Source of the DNA: Pontibaca methylaminivorans
Lineage (GTDB): Bacteria; Pseudomonadota; Alphaproteobacteria; Rhodobacterales; Rhodobacteraceae
Direction: 5' to 3'
NCBI RefSeq assembly: GCF_900156525.1
Contig: NZ_FTPS01000001.1
Span: forward strand, 1,860,001-1,924,000
DNA length: 64,000 bases
How positions within the stretch are numbered: the first letter of the stretch is position 1; each line of letters opens with the position of its first letter. Of this stretch, positions 17,030 through 25,143 are shown piece by piece. Under the pieces are notes generated by a model that worked only from the letters and a program-made list of their open reading frames with translations, was not told the DNA's origin and made no database searches. The position numbers were made by a program, and so were the translations under genes.

Positions 17030-18007
17030 TTACCGTGCGGCGATCTGCTTGGCTTTTTCCACCAGCACTTCGGCCTGGCGGATCGACGCGTAGTCGATCA
17101 GGCGGCCGTCGAGCGACACGGCACCCTTGCCGGCGGCCTCGGCTTCGGCCATGGCCTCGAGGATGCGCTTGGCACGGGTGACTTCGTCATCCGAGGGGCT
17201 CATCACTTCGTTGGCGAGCGCGATCTGGCTCGGGTGGATCGCCCACTTGCCTTCGCAGCCGAGAACGGCGGCACGGAAGGCAGCGGCGCGGTAGCCTTCT
17301 GGATCCTGGAAGTCGCCATAGGGGCCGTCGATCGGGCGCAGGCCGTTGGCGCGGCAGGCGACGACCATGCGGGCGATCGCATAGTGCCACATGTCACCCC
17401 AGTGCACGTCGCGGTTGCCGCTTTCGTCGGCGTCGGTCAGCACGGAATACAGCTTGTTCACGCCGCCGATCACCGTGGTGCGGGCATGCATGCTGGCCGA
17501 ATAGTCGGCAACGCCGAAGTGGAGGCTTTCGTTGCGCTTCGAGGCGGCAGCGATCTCGTGGACGTTCTGCATCCCGAGCGCGGTCTCGATGATATGTTCG
17601 AAGCCGATGCGCTTCTTGTAGCCTTTGGCATCCTCGATCTGGGTCACGAGCATGTCGACGGCATAGACGTCGGCGGCGGTTCCGGTCTTCGGAACCATGA
17701 TCAGGTCGAGCCGCTCGCCGGCCTGTTCGACCACGTCCACCACGTCGCGATACATGTAGGGAGTGTCGAGCCCGTTGATTCGGACCGACATGGATTTCTT
17801 GCCCCAGTCGATCTCGTTCAGGGCCTTGATGATGTTCTTGCGGGCCTGCGCTTTCTCGTCCGGTGCAACCGCGTCCTCGAGGTCGAGGAAGATTACGTCG
17901 ACGTCAGAATCCGCAGCCTTTTCAAACATTTGCGGCTGGCTGCCGGGAACGGCAAGTTCGCTGCGGTTCAGGCGGGGAGGGGCTTGTTCGATGGCATGAA
18001 AACTCAT
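17030..18007 (-). CDS. mclA: Malyl-CoA lyase of the serine-cycle type
   Basis: A 325-residue HpcH/HpaI-fold lyase that reversibly splits malyl-CoA into acetyl-CoA and glyoxylate. The N-terminus (PRLNRSELAVPGSQP), VIFLDLEDAVAPDEK with the metal-binding acids, SVRINGLDTPYMYRD, GFEHIIETALGMQNV, GPYGDF and KWAIHPSQIALANEV are all typical. From memory the sequence is closer to the Methylobacterium MclA branch than to Rhodobacter Mcl1 of the ethylmalonyl-CoA pathway, which favours a serine-cycle role, as does the nearby mtkAB. ATG at 18007 gives the normal length. Its upstream region carries a strong-looking promoter. Confidence 0.95.
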   Translation of the reverse strand: MSFHAIEQAPPRLNRSELAVPGSQPQMFEKAADSDVDVIFLDLEDAVAPDEKAQARKNIIKALNEIDWGKKSMSVRINGLDTPYMYRDVVDVVEQAGERLDLIMVPKTGTAADVYAVDMLVTQIEDAKGYKKRIGFEHIIETALGMQNVHEIAAASKRNESLHFGVADYSASMHARTTVIGGVNKLYSVLTDADESGNRDVHWGDMWHYAIARMVVACRANGLRPIDGPYGDFQDPEGYRAAAFRAAVLGCEGKWAIHPSQIALANEVMSPSDDEVTRAKRILEAMAEAEAAGKGAVSLDGRLIDYASIRQAEVLVEKAKQIAAR

Positions 18008-18038
18008 GTTTTTCGCTCCTGTCAGGGCTCGGGTTGAT

Positions 18039-18092
18039 TTGCGCAAAGCAATTCGAGAAATCCGTTTACTGTCAAGAAATATTTTTTTCGCC
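18039..18092 (-). promoter_or_regulatory. Probable mclA promoter with UP-like tract and operator dyad
   Basis: Read on the minus strand, an AT tract (GAAAAAAATATTTC, 18092 to 18076 with its edges) leads directly into a perfect -35 hexamer TTGACA (18075-18070). A weak -10 (ATTGCT, 18052-18047) follows at 17 bases. Overlapping the -10 is the dyad TTGC-N5-GCAA (18039-18051), which has the T-N11-A form of LysR-type sites and lies 32 bases from the start codon. Serine-cycle genes of Methylobacterium are controlled by the LysR-type QscR; whether such a factor binds here is inference. Confidence 0.55.
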
Positions 18093-18162
18093 TTTTCCCG
18101 GGTCCGTTTTCGGGGCCCGTTCCCGGTCGGCGCCGGGGCGCGCTCCGGTGTCAGCGGCGCGC

Positions 18163-18819
18163 TCAGCGGGGCGGGTTGTCCTGCGGCGCCGGTCCGCCCG
18201 GCAGGCGGCTGCGGTAGTAGAAGGCGATGGCCTGGGCGCGGTTGCGGACCGAGAGCTTTTCGAACAGGTTCGAGAGGTGGAACTTGACCGTGTTGATCGA
18301 GATGTCGAGTTCCCTGGCCAGTTCGCGGTTGGTCAGCCCCTTGGACAGCGCCTCGAGCATGGCGCGTTCGCGCCGCGACAGGGTGTGGATCGGATCCTTG
18401 CGCAATTCGCGCACGTCGAGGAACGGGAACACCATCTTGCCCTCGGCCACCGCCGCGCAGGTGTCGAGCAGCCCCTCGACCGGCCCGCTGCGCGAAACGA
18501 ATCCCGCGGCGCCGGCGGCCATGGCTCCGCGATGCGAATCGGCGCTTTCATCGGCATAGACGACCATGCGCGGCGCCTTTTCGTGTTCGCGCAGCACCTC
18601 GAGCAGGCGCGCCCCCCCGAGCACCGGAAGATTCCAGTCGATCACGCCGACCTGGACCGGCACCCGCATGACCGTGGCGAGGAATCCCTCCGCGGTGGCG
18701 GTGGTCGCCACCAGCGAGAATCGCCGGTCGCGTTCGAAAACCGTGGACATGGCCGAGCGCACGAGCGGGTTGTTGTCGGCAAGCATGATCTGGATCGCAG
18801 GCGGAGAGTTCCTAAGCAT
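18163..18819 (-). CDS. LuxR/NarL-family regulator with degenerate receiver domain
   Basis: A 218-residue protein: an N-terminal receiver (about 8-125) and a LuxR-type helix-turn-helix (about 150-210; LSRRERAMLEALSKGLTNRELA and SINTVKFHLSNLFEKL). Asp61 in VIDWNLP is in the phosphoacceptor place. However the usual acidic pair is Asp15-Asn16 (LADNN), the conserved Lys is Arg110 (GFVSRS), and the Thr/Ser position appears to be Tyr or Ala (VVYADES). No histidine kinase is adjacent. It sits between mclA and mtkAB and probably regulates them. ATG at 18819 has only a poor ribosome site (GGGAAAGG, distant), so the start is uncertain. Confidence 0.85.
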   Translation of the reverse strand: MLRNSPPAIQIMLADNNPLVRSAMSTVFERDRRFSLVATTATAEGFLATVMRVPVQVGVIDWNLPVLGGARLLEVLREHEKAPRMVVYADESADSHRGAMAAGAAGFVSRSGPVEGLLDTCAAVAEGKMVFPFLDVRELRKDPIHTLSRRERAMLEALSKGLTNRELARELDISINTVKFHLSNLFEKLSVRNRAQAIAFYYRSRLPGGPAPQDNPPR

Positions 18820-18835
18820 ATGATAAAAAAGCCTT

Positions 18836-18922
18836 TCCCATTTTTTCCCTACCCATTCGGATGGGGTGTTATTGGTATACAAAGGCATTCTTACCATTAT
18901 GGGTGGGGAATCCACCACCCAT
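18836..18922. promoter_or_regulatory. Cluster of TACCCAT-like heptamers in two dyads
   Basis: CCCAT/ATGGG occurs five times in 87 bases: 18837-18841, 18852-18856, 18861-18865, 18899-18903 and 18918-18922. Two dyads stand out: CCCAT-TCGG-ATGGG (18852-18865) and the perfect 8-base arms ATGGGTGG-N8-CCACCCAT (18899-18922). Their centres are 52 bases apart, about five helical turns. TACCCAT at 18850-18856 fits the NarL heptamer TACYYMT exactly. The cluster lies just upstream of the LuxR/NarL-type regulator, which is the likely binder. Confidence 0.6.
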
Positions 18923-19285
18923 TTAGATGCCCAAAAGCAGCATTAAGGAATGTTGCGCGGATTGACCGCGGCGTGTTCAGATATTACCAGCGGAATCGAC
19001 CGACAGGGAACCGACGTCTTGAATCAGACCACGATCATCACTCGCCGCGCCTCCGCGCCCGTGGCCCCGGCTCGACTGGCCGGTGCCGGGTGCCTTGCGT
19101 GTCGCGGCCGGCGGGCGGTGTGCGCGACGGTTCGCCTGCGGTCCGGGTCATCCGCACGGCGGCATGACGCAATGCGCCAAGCCACCGGAGGAATGCGAAT
19201 GCCCATTGCGATGCACGCCCTGTGCTGACGCGGCATTCCTGACCAGCAAACAGCTCCGATCAATGTCAGACCGAAAGGACGGACC
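18923..19285. other. Long non-coding leader upstream of mtkA
   Basis: These 363 bases separate the heptamer cluster from mtkA. A plus-strand frame of 92 codons (18950-19228) has no recognisable family, is Arg/Ala-rich in its second half and lacks a clear ribosome site, so I do not call it. No good -35/-10 pair was found: TTGACC (18962-18967) and TATTAC (18982-18987) are only 14 bases apart. An mtkA promoter and possibly a long leader RNA must lie here. Confidence 0.4.
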
Positions 19286-20482
19286 ATGGATATCCATGAA
19301 TATCAGGCCAAGGAAATACTAAGCAGATTTGGGGTCGCGGTGCCTGCGGGTGCGCTTGCCTACAGCCCCGAACAGGCTGCATATCGCGCACGCGAACTCG
19401 GCGGAGAGCGCTGGGTCGTCAAGGCGCAGGTCCATGCGGGTGGCCGCGGCAAGGCCGGCGGCGTCAAGGTCTGCGACTCCGACGCCGAGGTCCAGGACGC
19501 GGCCGAGGAAATGTTCGGCCGCAAGCTCGTGACGCACCAGACCGGCCCCGAGGGCAAGGGCATCTACCGCGTCTATGTCGAGGCCGCGGTGCCGATCGCC
19601 AGCGAAATCTACCTTGGCTTCGTCCTCGACCGCTCGAGCCAGCGGGTCATGATCGTGGCCAGCGCCGAGGGCGGCATGGAGATCGAGGAAATCTCGGCCG
19701 AGCGTCCCGAGAGCATCGTGCGCGCCACGGTCGAGCCGGCGGTCGGCCTGCAGGAATTCCAGTGCCGCGAGATCGCCTTCAAGCTTGGCATCGCGCCCGG
19801 CATGGTGCAGCAGATGGTGCGCACGCTGCAGGGCTGCTTCCGCGCCTTCACCGAACTCGACGCGACCATGGTCGAGATCAACCCGCTCATCATCACCGGC
19901 GACGACCGCATCATGGCGCTCGACGGCAAGATGACCTTTGACGACAACGCGCTGTTCCGCCACCCGCAGATTGCCGAGCTGCGCGACAAGTCGCAGGAAG
20001 ACCCGCGCGAAAGCCGCGCCGCCGACCGTGGCCTGTCCTATGTCGGGCTTGACGGCAGCATCGGCTGCATCGTGAACGGCGCCGGCCTCGCCATGGCCAC
20101 CATGGACACGATCAAGCTCGCCGGCGGAGAGCCCGCGAACTTCCTCGACATCGGCGGGGGCGCATCGCCCGAGCGGGTGGCCAAGGCGTTCCGCCTCGTG
20201 CTGTCGGACAAGAACGTGCAGGCGATCCTCGTCAACATCTTCGCCGGCATCAACCGCTGCGACTGGGTCGCAGAGGGCGTGGTGCAGGCGCTGCGCGAGG
20301 TGCAGGTGGATGTGCCCGTGGTCGTCCGGCTGGCCGGCACCAACGTGGAGGAAGGGCAGAAGATCCTCGCCGAGAGCGGTCTGCCCCTGATCCGCGCCAC
20401 CACGCTGATGGAGGCCGCCGAGCGCTCCGTCGAAGCCTGGCAGAGCGAACAGGCCCAAAACACTCAAGTGAGGACCAACTGA
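19286..20482 (+). CDS. mtkA: Malate-CoA ligase, beta (ATP-grasp) subunit
   Basis: A 398-residue ATP-grasp protein with the SucC-like fold: [12 protein letters not shown] at the start, [18 protein letters not shown] for nucleotide binding (near residue 45), and [15 protein letters not shown] plus [16 protein letters not shown] at the end. SucC of the TCA cycle looks similar, but the linkage to mclA, the pairing with a second subunit and close resemblance (from memory) to Methylobacterium MtkA support malate thiokinase: malate + CoA + ATP to malyl-CoA. A ribosome site AGGACGG precedes the ATG. It overlaps mtkB by one base. Confidence 0.92.
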   Translation: MDIHEYQAKEILSRFGVAVPAGALAYSPEQAAYRARELGGERWVVKAQVHAGGRGKAGGVKVCDSDAEVQDAAEEMFGRKLVTHQTGPEGKGIYRVYVEAAVPIASEIYLGFVLDRSSQRVMIVASAEGGMEIEEISAERPESIVRATVEPAVGLQEFQCREIAFKLGIAPGMVQQMVRTLQGCFRAFTELDATMVEINPLIITGDDRIMALDGKMTFDDNALFRHPQIAELRDKSQEDPRESRAADRGLSYVGLDGSIGCIVNGAGLAMATMDTIKLAGGEPANFLDIGGGASPERVAKAFRLVLSDKNVQAILVNIFAGINRCDWVAEGVVQALREVQVDVPVVVRLAGTNVEEGQKILAESGLPLIRATTLMEAAERSVEAWQSEQAQNTQVRTN

Positions 20483-21363
20483 TGAGCATCTATCTGGATC
20501 GCGACAGCAAGGTTGTTGTGCAGGGGATCACGGGCAAGATGGCCCGGTTCCATACCAAGGACATGCTGAATTACGGAACCAACGTCGTCGCCGGCGTCGT
20601 GCCCGGCAAGGGTGGCGAAAAGGTCGAGGGCGTGCCGGTCTTCAACACCGTGAAGGAGGCCGTCGAGGCCACCGGCGCCAACTCCTCGCTGATCTTCGTG
20701 CCGCCGCCGGCCGCTGCCGACAGCATCATGGAAGCCGCCGACGGTGGCATCCGCTTTGCCGTCTGCATCACCGACGGGATCCCGGCGCAGGACATGATCC
20801 GCGTCAAGCGCTACATGTATCGCTATCCCCGCGAGCGCCGCATGGTGCTGACCGGCCCCAACTGCGCCGGCACGATCAGCCCCGGCAAGGCGCTGCTCGG
20901 CATCATGCCCGGCCATATCTTCCTTGAGGGGAACGTGGGCATCATCGGCCGTTCGGGCACGCTCGGCTATGAAGCCGCGGACCAGCTCAAGGCGCTCGGC
21001 ATCGGTGTTTCGACCTCGGTCGGCATCGGCGGCGACCCGATTAACGGCTCGTCCTTCCGCGACATCCTCGAGGAGTTCGAGAAGGATCCCGAGACCGACG
21101 TCATCTGCATGATCGGCGAAATCGGCGGACCGCAGGAAGCCGAAGCTGCCGATTACATCAAGCAGCATGTGAAAAAGCCGGTGGTTGCCTATGTGGCAGG
21201 TCTGACCGCACCCAAGGGCCGCACCATGGGCCACGCGGGCGCGATCATCTCGGCCTTTGGCGAAAGCGCCAGCGAAAAGGTCGAGATCCTGACCGCCGCC
21301 GGCGTGACCGTGGCCGAGAACCCGGCCGTGATCGGCGAGACCATCGCTTCGGTGATGAAGTAA
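20482..21363 (+). CDS. mtkB: Malate-CoA ligase, alpha (CoA-binding) subunit
   Basis: A 293-residue partner of MtkA. It has an N-terminal CoA-binding Rossmann domain (VVQGITGKMARFHTKDM, residues 12-28), the TGPNCAGTISPGKA block (near 133), the GRSGTLGYEAADQL power-helix region and the phosphorylated histidine in MGHAGAIISA (near residue 250). GITGKMARFHT rather than the GxTGxxGxFH of SucD is in line with the MtkB branch. Its start shares one base with the mtkA stop, so the subunits are made in step. The hydroxyacid dehydrogenase follows after 13 bases. Confidence 0.92.
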   Translation: MSIYLDRDSKVVVQGITGKMARFHTKDMLNYGTNVVAGVVPGKGGEKVEGVPVFNTVKEAVEATGANSSLIFVPPPAAADSIMEAADGGIRFAVCITDGIPAQDMIRVKRYMYRYPRERRMVLTGPNCAGTISPGKALLGIMPGHIFLEGNVGIIGRSGTLGYEAADQLKALGIGVSTSVGIGGDPINGSSFRDILEEFEKDPETDVICMIGEIGGPQEAEAADYIKQHVKKPVVAYVAGLTAPKGRTMGHAGAIISAFGESASEKVEILTAAGVTVAENPAVIGETIASVMK

Positions 21364-21376
21364 GAGGAGTGCCGCG

Positions 21377-22351
21377 ATGGCCGGCAAGCCGAGGGTATTC
21401 GTAACCCGGCGCTGGCCCGCGGCCGTCGAGACCGGGCTGACCGAGCGGTTCGATGCGGTGCTGAATACGGACGACCGTCCGCTGGCACCCGAGGAACTCC
21501 GGTCAGCCCTTTTGTCTTTCGATGCCCTGCTGCCGACCGTAACCGACGCGATCGGCGGCCGGGTGCTCGATCTCGAGGCCCCGCGCGCGCGGATCATCGC
21601 GAACTTCGGCGCCGGTTTCGGCCACATCGACCTTGCGCGGACGCGCGAGCTCGGGATTGCTGTCACCAATACCCCCGATGTGCTGAGCGATTGCACCGCC
21701 GACCTGGCCATGATGCTGCTGCTGATGGTGGCGCGCCGGGCCGGGGAAGGGCTGCGCGAGATCGCGGAGCACCGTTGGAGCGGCTGGCGCCCGACCCACA
21801 TGATGGGCCGCCGGGTGTCGGGCAAGGTGCTTGGCATCATCGGTTTCGGCCGTATCGGGCAGGCGGTGGCACAGCGCGCGCATCACGGGTTCGGCATGGA
21901 CATCCGCGTGCAGAACCGCTCGCCCGTGGCCCCCGGGGTGCTGGCGCGCAGCGGCGCGCGGCAGGTGGACAGCGTCGAGGCGCTGCTGCCCGGTTGCGAT
22001 TTCGTCACGCTGCACTGTCCGGGCGGGGCGCAAACGCGGCATCTGATCGACGCAAAGCGCCTTGCACTGATGAAACCGGGGGCGATCCTCGTCAATACCG
22101 CGCGCGGCGAGGTGGTGGACGAGGCGGCGCTTGCCCGTGCGCTTTCCACGGGCGCGCTTGGCGGGGCGGGGCTTGACGTGTTCGAGGGCGAGCCGTGCAT
22201 CAATCCCGCATTGCGCGCCTGCCCGAACCTCGTGATGCTGCCGCATCTTGGCAGCGCGACGCTTGAGACGCGCGAGGCGATGGGGTTCCGCGTGATCGAA
22301 AATCTTGAGGATTTCTTTTCGGGGCAGCGCCCGCGCGACCGCATCGCCTGA
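21377..22351 (+). CDS. D-2-hydroxyacid dehydrogenase, probable glyoxylate/hydroxypyruvate reductase
   Basis: A 324-residue enzyme of the GRHPR branch. The NAD(P) site is VLGIIGFGRIGQAVAQRA (near residue 155). The catalytic triad is Arg in NTARGEVVDE (near 235), Glu in LDVFEGEP (near 268) and His in MLPHLGSAT (near 288). The FGAGFGHIDLA segment matches glyoxylate reductases. Following mtkB by 13 bases, it would reduce hydroxypyruvate to glycerate in the serine cycle, or glyoxylate released by malyl-CoA lyase. The Arg-rich stretch after the Rossmann core could favour NADPH, but this cannot be settled by eye. Confidence 0.88.
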   Translation: MAGKPRVFVTRRWPAAVETGLTERFDAVLNTDDRPLAPEELRSALLSFDALLPTVTDAIGGRVLDLEAPRARIIANFGAGFGHIDLARTRELGIAVTNTPDVLSDCTADLAMMLLLMVARRAGEGLREIAEHRWSGWRPTHMMGRRVSGKVLGIIGFGRIGQAVAQRAHHGFGMDIRVQNRSPVAPGVLARSGARQVDSVEALLPGCDFVTLHCPGGAQTRHLIDAKRLALMKPGAILVNTARGEVVDEAALARALSTGALGGAGLDVFEGEPCINPALRACPNLVMLPHLGSATLETREAMGFRVIENLEDFFSGQRPRDRIA

Positions 22352-22364
22352 CCGGACCCCCCAC

Positions 22365-22445
22365 TATACTATATATACCCGTGTCGCGTGACCACATATC
22401 GCCCCGCCTGCGCCGGCAGCGCATACTATATAATATAGTATGCGC
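22365..22445. promoter_or_regulatory. AT-rich ATACTATATA element and 27-base perfect palindrome
   Basis: Between two convergent genes lie two copies of an AT-rich element. TATACTATATA is at 22365-22375. A perfect palindrome at 22419-22445 has 13-base arms (GCGCATACTATAT and its complement) around one central A. ATACTATATA also occurs in the marR operator at 32587-32596. The palindrome could fold as a terminator stem for either gene, but it has no T-tract, and the shared core argues for a protein-binding site or a small dispersed repeat. Confidence 0.6.
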
Positions 22446-22466
22446 CTGTCCCATGCGCCCGGGCCA

Positions 22467-23477
22467 TTATCCCGCTTCGGGGCGTTCCTCCACCAGTCGT
22501 TCAAGTGCTTCGGCCGCGATGGCGAAGGATCTGCGCCGCGCCTCGGGATCGTGGATCATGCCGCTGACCATCAGTTCGTCGGGGCGGTGCGCCTTGATGA
22601 TTGCGGCGAGTTCGCGCTCGACCGTTGCGGGGGCGCCGGTGGCGGATACGGACAGCGCCTGCTCGGCCTGGGCGAGGAACCCCGGCGCGATCTCGGCCGC
22701 CGGGTCGGCGATCGGGTGCGGCAGTCTGCCGGGCTTGCCCATGCGAAGGCGCGCAAAGGACAGCAGTTGCGACGAACGCAGGACGCGCGCCTCTTCATCG
22801 CTCGGCGCGGCAAAGACGTTGGCGGCGATCATCACATAGGGCCGGTCGAGCCAGGGCGAGGGGCGGAACTGGTGCCGGTATGAGGCGAGCGCCTCTTCCA
22901 GCAGCATCGGCGCGAAATGCGAGGCGAACGCATAGGGAAGCCCGAGATGCGCCGCAAGCTGCGCGCCGAACAGGCTCGATCCCAGGATCCAGACCGGCAC
23001 ATGGGTGCCCTGACCCGGCACCGCCTGCACCTTGGCATCTTCGGGCGTCTCGCCCAGATAGCCGAGCAGTTCGACCACATCCTGCGGAAAGCTGTCGGCG
23101 CTTTCGAAATACCGCCGCAATGCCCGTGCCGTGGCCGTATCGGTGCCCGGAGCCCGCCCGAGCCCGAGGTCGATGCGCCCCGGAAACAGGGTGGCGAGGG
23201 TTCCGAATTGCTCGGCCACCATGAGCGGCGCATGGTTGGGCAGCATGATCCCCCCGGCGCCGACCCGGATACGCTCTGTCGCGGCGGCCACCTGTCCGAT
23301 CAGCACCGCGGTCGCGGCCGACGCGATTCCCGTCATGTTGTGGTGTTCGGCCAGCCAGAAACGGTGATAGCCCAGCCTTTCGGCATCGCGGGCAAGATCG
23401 AGCGTTGCCGAAAGCGCGGCGGCGGTGGTCGATCCCTCCGACACCGGCGAGAGGTCGAGCAAGGAATAATATCGCAT
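22467..23477 (-). CDS. LLM-class flavin-dependent oxidoreductase (YhbW-like)
   Basis: A 336-residue luciferase-like TIM-barrel protein. [14 protein letters not shown] at the N-terminus, [14 protein letters not shown] (near residue 36), [15 protein letters not shown] (near 70) and [16 protein letters not shown] (near 98) are hallmarks of the YhbW/alkanal-monooxygenase-like group (MsnO8 family), which use FMN or F420. The substrate is unknown. It stands alone on the minus strand, convergent with the serine-cycle operon and separated from the PLP-enzyme gene by two hairpins. Confidence 0.9.
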   Translation of the reverse strand: MRYYSLLDLSPVSEGSTTAAALSATLDLARDAERLGYHRFWLAEHHNMTGIASAATAVLIGQVAAATERIRVGAGGIMLPNHAPLMVAEQFGTLATLFPGRIDLGLGRAPGTDTATARALRRYFESADSFPQDVVELLGYLGETPEDAKVQAVPGQGTHVPVWILGSSLFGAQLAAHLGLPYAFASHFAPMLLEEALASYRHQFRPSPWLDRPYVMIAANVFAAPSDEEARVLRSSQLLSFARLRMGKPGRLPHPIADPAAEIAPGFLAQAEQALSVSATGAPATVERELAAIIKAHRPDELMVSGMIHDPEARRRSFAIAAEALERLVEERPEAG

Positions 23478-23520
23478 GAAAATCCCCTTTGGTTTCCCCT
23501 GATCTAGGGGCGGGGGCGCG

Positions 23521-23575
23521 CCGTGCCAAGCACGGGCCGGCAGGCGGCGGGACGGGCGCTCCGGCCGGAGCGCCC
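23521..23575. terminator. Two strong hairpins after the PLP-enzyme gene
   Basis: A 22-base perfect palindrome (GGGCGCTCCGG and its complement, 23554-23575) begins 21 bases past the minus-strand stop at 23596. A second stem CCGTGC-CAA-GCACGG is at 23521-23535. There is no T-tract, so termination may be partial; they could also insulate the next gene on the same strand. Confidence 0.45.
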
Positions 23576-23595
23576 CGGTTCCCCTCGTGCCGGGT

Positions 23596-24885
23596 TCAGC
23601 CCGCGGCGGCGCGGAACGCCTGTTCCAGGTCGAGGATCAGGTCATCCGGGTCTTCGAGCCCGACCGAGACCCGGATCAGCCCCTCGTTCACGCCCGACAG
23701 CTTGCGCGCGGCTTCGGAAACGCCCGAATGGGTGGTCGAGGCCGGATGGCAGACCAGCGATTCCGACCCGCCGAGCGACACCGCAAGCTTGAAGATGCGC
23801 AGCCCGTTCAGGATCCGGAAGGCAAGCGCGCGGTCATCCTCGACCACGAAGGAAAAGGTCGAACCCGCCCCCGTGCATTGCCGCGCGAACACCTCCCGCG
23901 CCGCCGGGTCGGGGTCATGAAGCGGATGCATGAGCCGGCAGGGGATCATGCCGTTCTCCGCCAGCCACCCGGCGACCTTGCGCGCCGACTGTTCGGCCCG
24001 CTCCATGCGCAGCGACAGGGTTTCGAGCGAGCGCCCGATCATCCAGGCCGAATGCGGGTCGAGCTGCAACCCGTAGGTCGATCGCGTAAGCCGCACCGGC
24101 CGCAGCATCTCTTTCGAGCCGGTGATGCCCCCGGCCACGAGGTCGGAATGCCCGCCCACGTATTTCGTCAGCGAATAGACGCAGATATCGACGCCGTGTT
24201 CGAGCGGTTTCTGGAACACCGGCCCGAGCATCGTGTTGTCGCAGACGATCACCGGGCGCTTCCCGTCCCCCGTCCAGTCATCCACAACCCGGCGGATCAT
24301 GGCGAGGTCGATCATGGCGTTGGTCGGATTGGCGGGCGTTTCCAGGTAGATCATGCGCACCGGCCCGGCCTGTGCCCCCTGCTCGAGTGCCTCGCGCAGG
24401 CCGGACTCGCGCAGCCCGTCGGTGAAGGAGACCGAATTGACATGCCACTGCGCCATCACATCCTCGAACAGGGATGCGGTGCCGCCATAGAGCGGGCTGT
24501 AATGCACGAGCGTGTCGCCCGGACGCAGATAGGTCAGCGCGACGGCGCTGATCGCGGCCATTCCCGACGCGGTGACGAGCCCGGCCTCGGCCCCGTCGCA
24601 AAACGCGAGCCGGTCCTCGACGATCTCGCTGTTGGGGTTGTTGAAGCGCGAATAGACCAGCCCCCCCGCGCCCATGCCTTCCGGCGGGGGCTTGCGCCCG
24701 GCCACCACGTCGAAGAAATCGGCACCCTGCTCGGCGGACTCGAACACGAAGGTCGAGGTCAGATAGATCGGCGGCTTGACCGAGCCCTCGGACAGGGACG
24801 GATCATAGCCGTAATTGGTCATCTGGGTGGAGGGATGAAGTTTGCGCCCGGCCAGATGGGTGCGACGGAAATCCCGACGTGTCAT
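23596..24885 (-). CDS. Cys/Met-metabolism PLP enzyme (cystathionine gamma-synthase/lyase family)
   Basis: A 429-residue fold-type I PLP enzyme. It has [16 protein letters not shown] (near residue 78; Tyr/Arg phosphate-binding pair from the neighbouring subunit), [10 protein letters not shown] and the PLP lysine in [13 protein letters not shown] (near 220). Other family landmarks are ETPANPT and SLGGSESL. It belongs to the group annotated as cystathionine gamma-synthase-like or methionine gamma-lyase-like; the reaction (gamma-replacement or gamma-elimination) cannot be told from sequence. It is longer than usual by a basic N-terminal stretch ([15 protein letters not shown]). The neighbouring monooxygenase and efflux genes do not clarify the role. 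Confidence 0.88.
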   Translation of the reverse strand: MTRRDFRRTHLAGRKLHPSTQMTNYGYDPSLSEGSVKPPIYLTSTFVFESAEQGADFFDVVAGRKPPPEGMGAGGLVYSRFNNPNSEIVEDRLAFCDGAEAGLVTASGMAAISAVALTYLRPGDTLVHYSPLYGGTASLFEDVMAQWHVNSVSFTDGLRESGLREALEQGAQAGPVRMIYLETPANPTNAMIDLAMIRRVVDDWTGDGKRPVIVCDNTMLGPVFQKPLEHGVDICVYSLTKYVGGHSDLVAGGITGSKEMLRPVRLTRSTYGLQLDPHSAWMIGRSLETLSLRMERAEQSARKVAGWLAENGMIPCRLMHPLHDPDPAAREVFARQCTGAGSTFSFVVEDDRALAFRILNGLRIFKLAVSLGGSESLVCHPASTTHSGVSEAARKLSGVNEGLIRVSVGLEDPDDLILDLEQAFRAAAG

Positions 24886-25074
24886 GTGGAAAGCCTCCTT
24901 GTGAACGCGGGCGGGGCGGGCTCCGGCGGGGCGCGCCTCGTCAGCGGCCGAAGCTTAGCGCGCTCATGGGGCCGGTGCCAGAGCCTCGCCGGGCGAAAAC
25001 ACAATGCCGTGACAACGGTTGCCGGATACCGCCGGCGCCGCGGCCGATGCGTTGACGTTGCGGCCGCCACCCTG

Positions 25075-25110
25075 CAAAAGTTTGACTTTTGACCTCCGGT
25101 TTGGTCATAC
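25075..25110 (+). promoter_or_regulatory. Promoter and inverted-repeat operator of the RND efflux operon
   Basis: CAAAAGT-TTG-ACTTTTG (25075-25091) is a perfect 7-base-arm inverted repeat 53 bases before the adaptor gene. A -35-like TTGACT (25082-25087) is embedded in it. At 17 bases lies TCATAC (25105-25110), a poor -10. A repressor bound to the dyad would block RNA polymerase. No TetR-type gene is adjacent, so the regulator, if any, is elsewhere. Confidence 0.5.
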
Positions 25111-25143
25111 CCGGTTCCTGAGCATACCGATAGGAAATGCCCC

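Noticed and set aside
18950-19228. 92-codon plus-strand frame upstream of mtkA
   Set aside because: No family resemblance, Arg/Ala-rich second half, no clear ribosome site; kept only as a possible leader.
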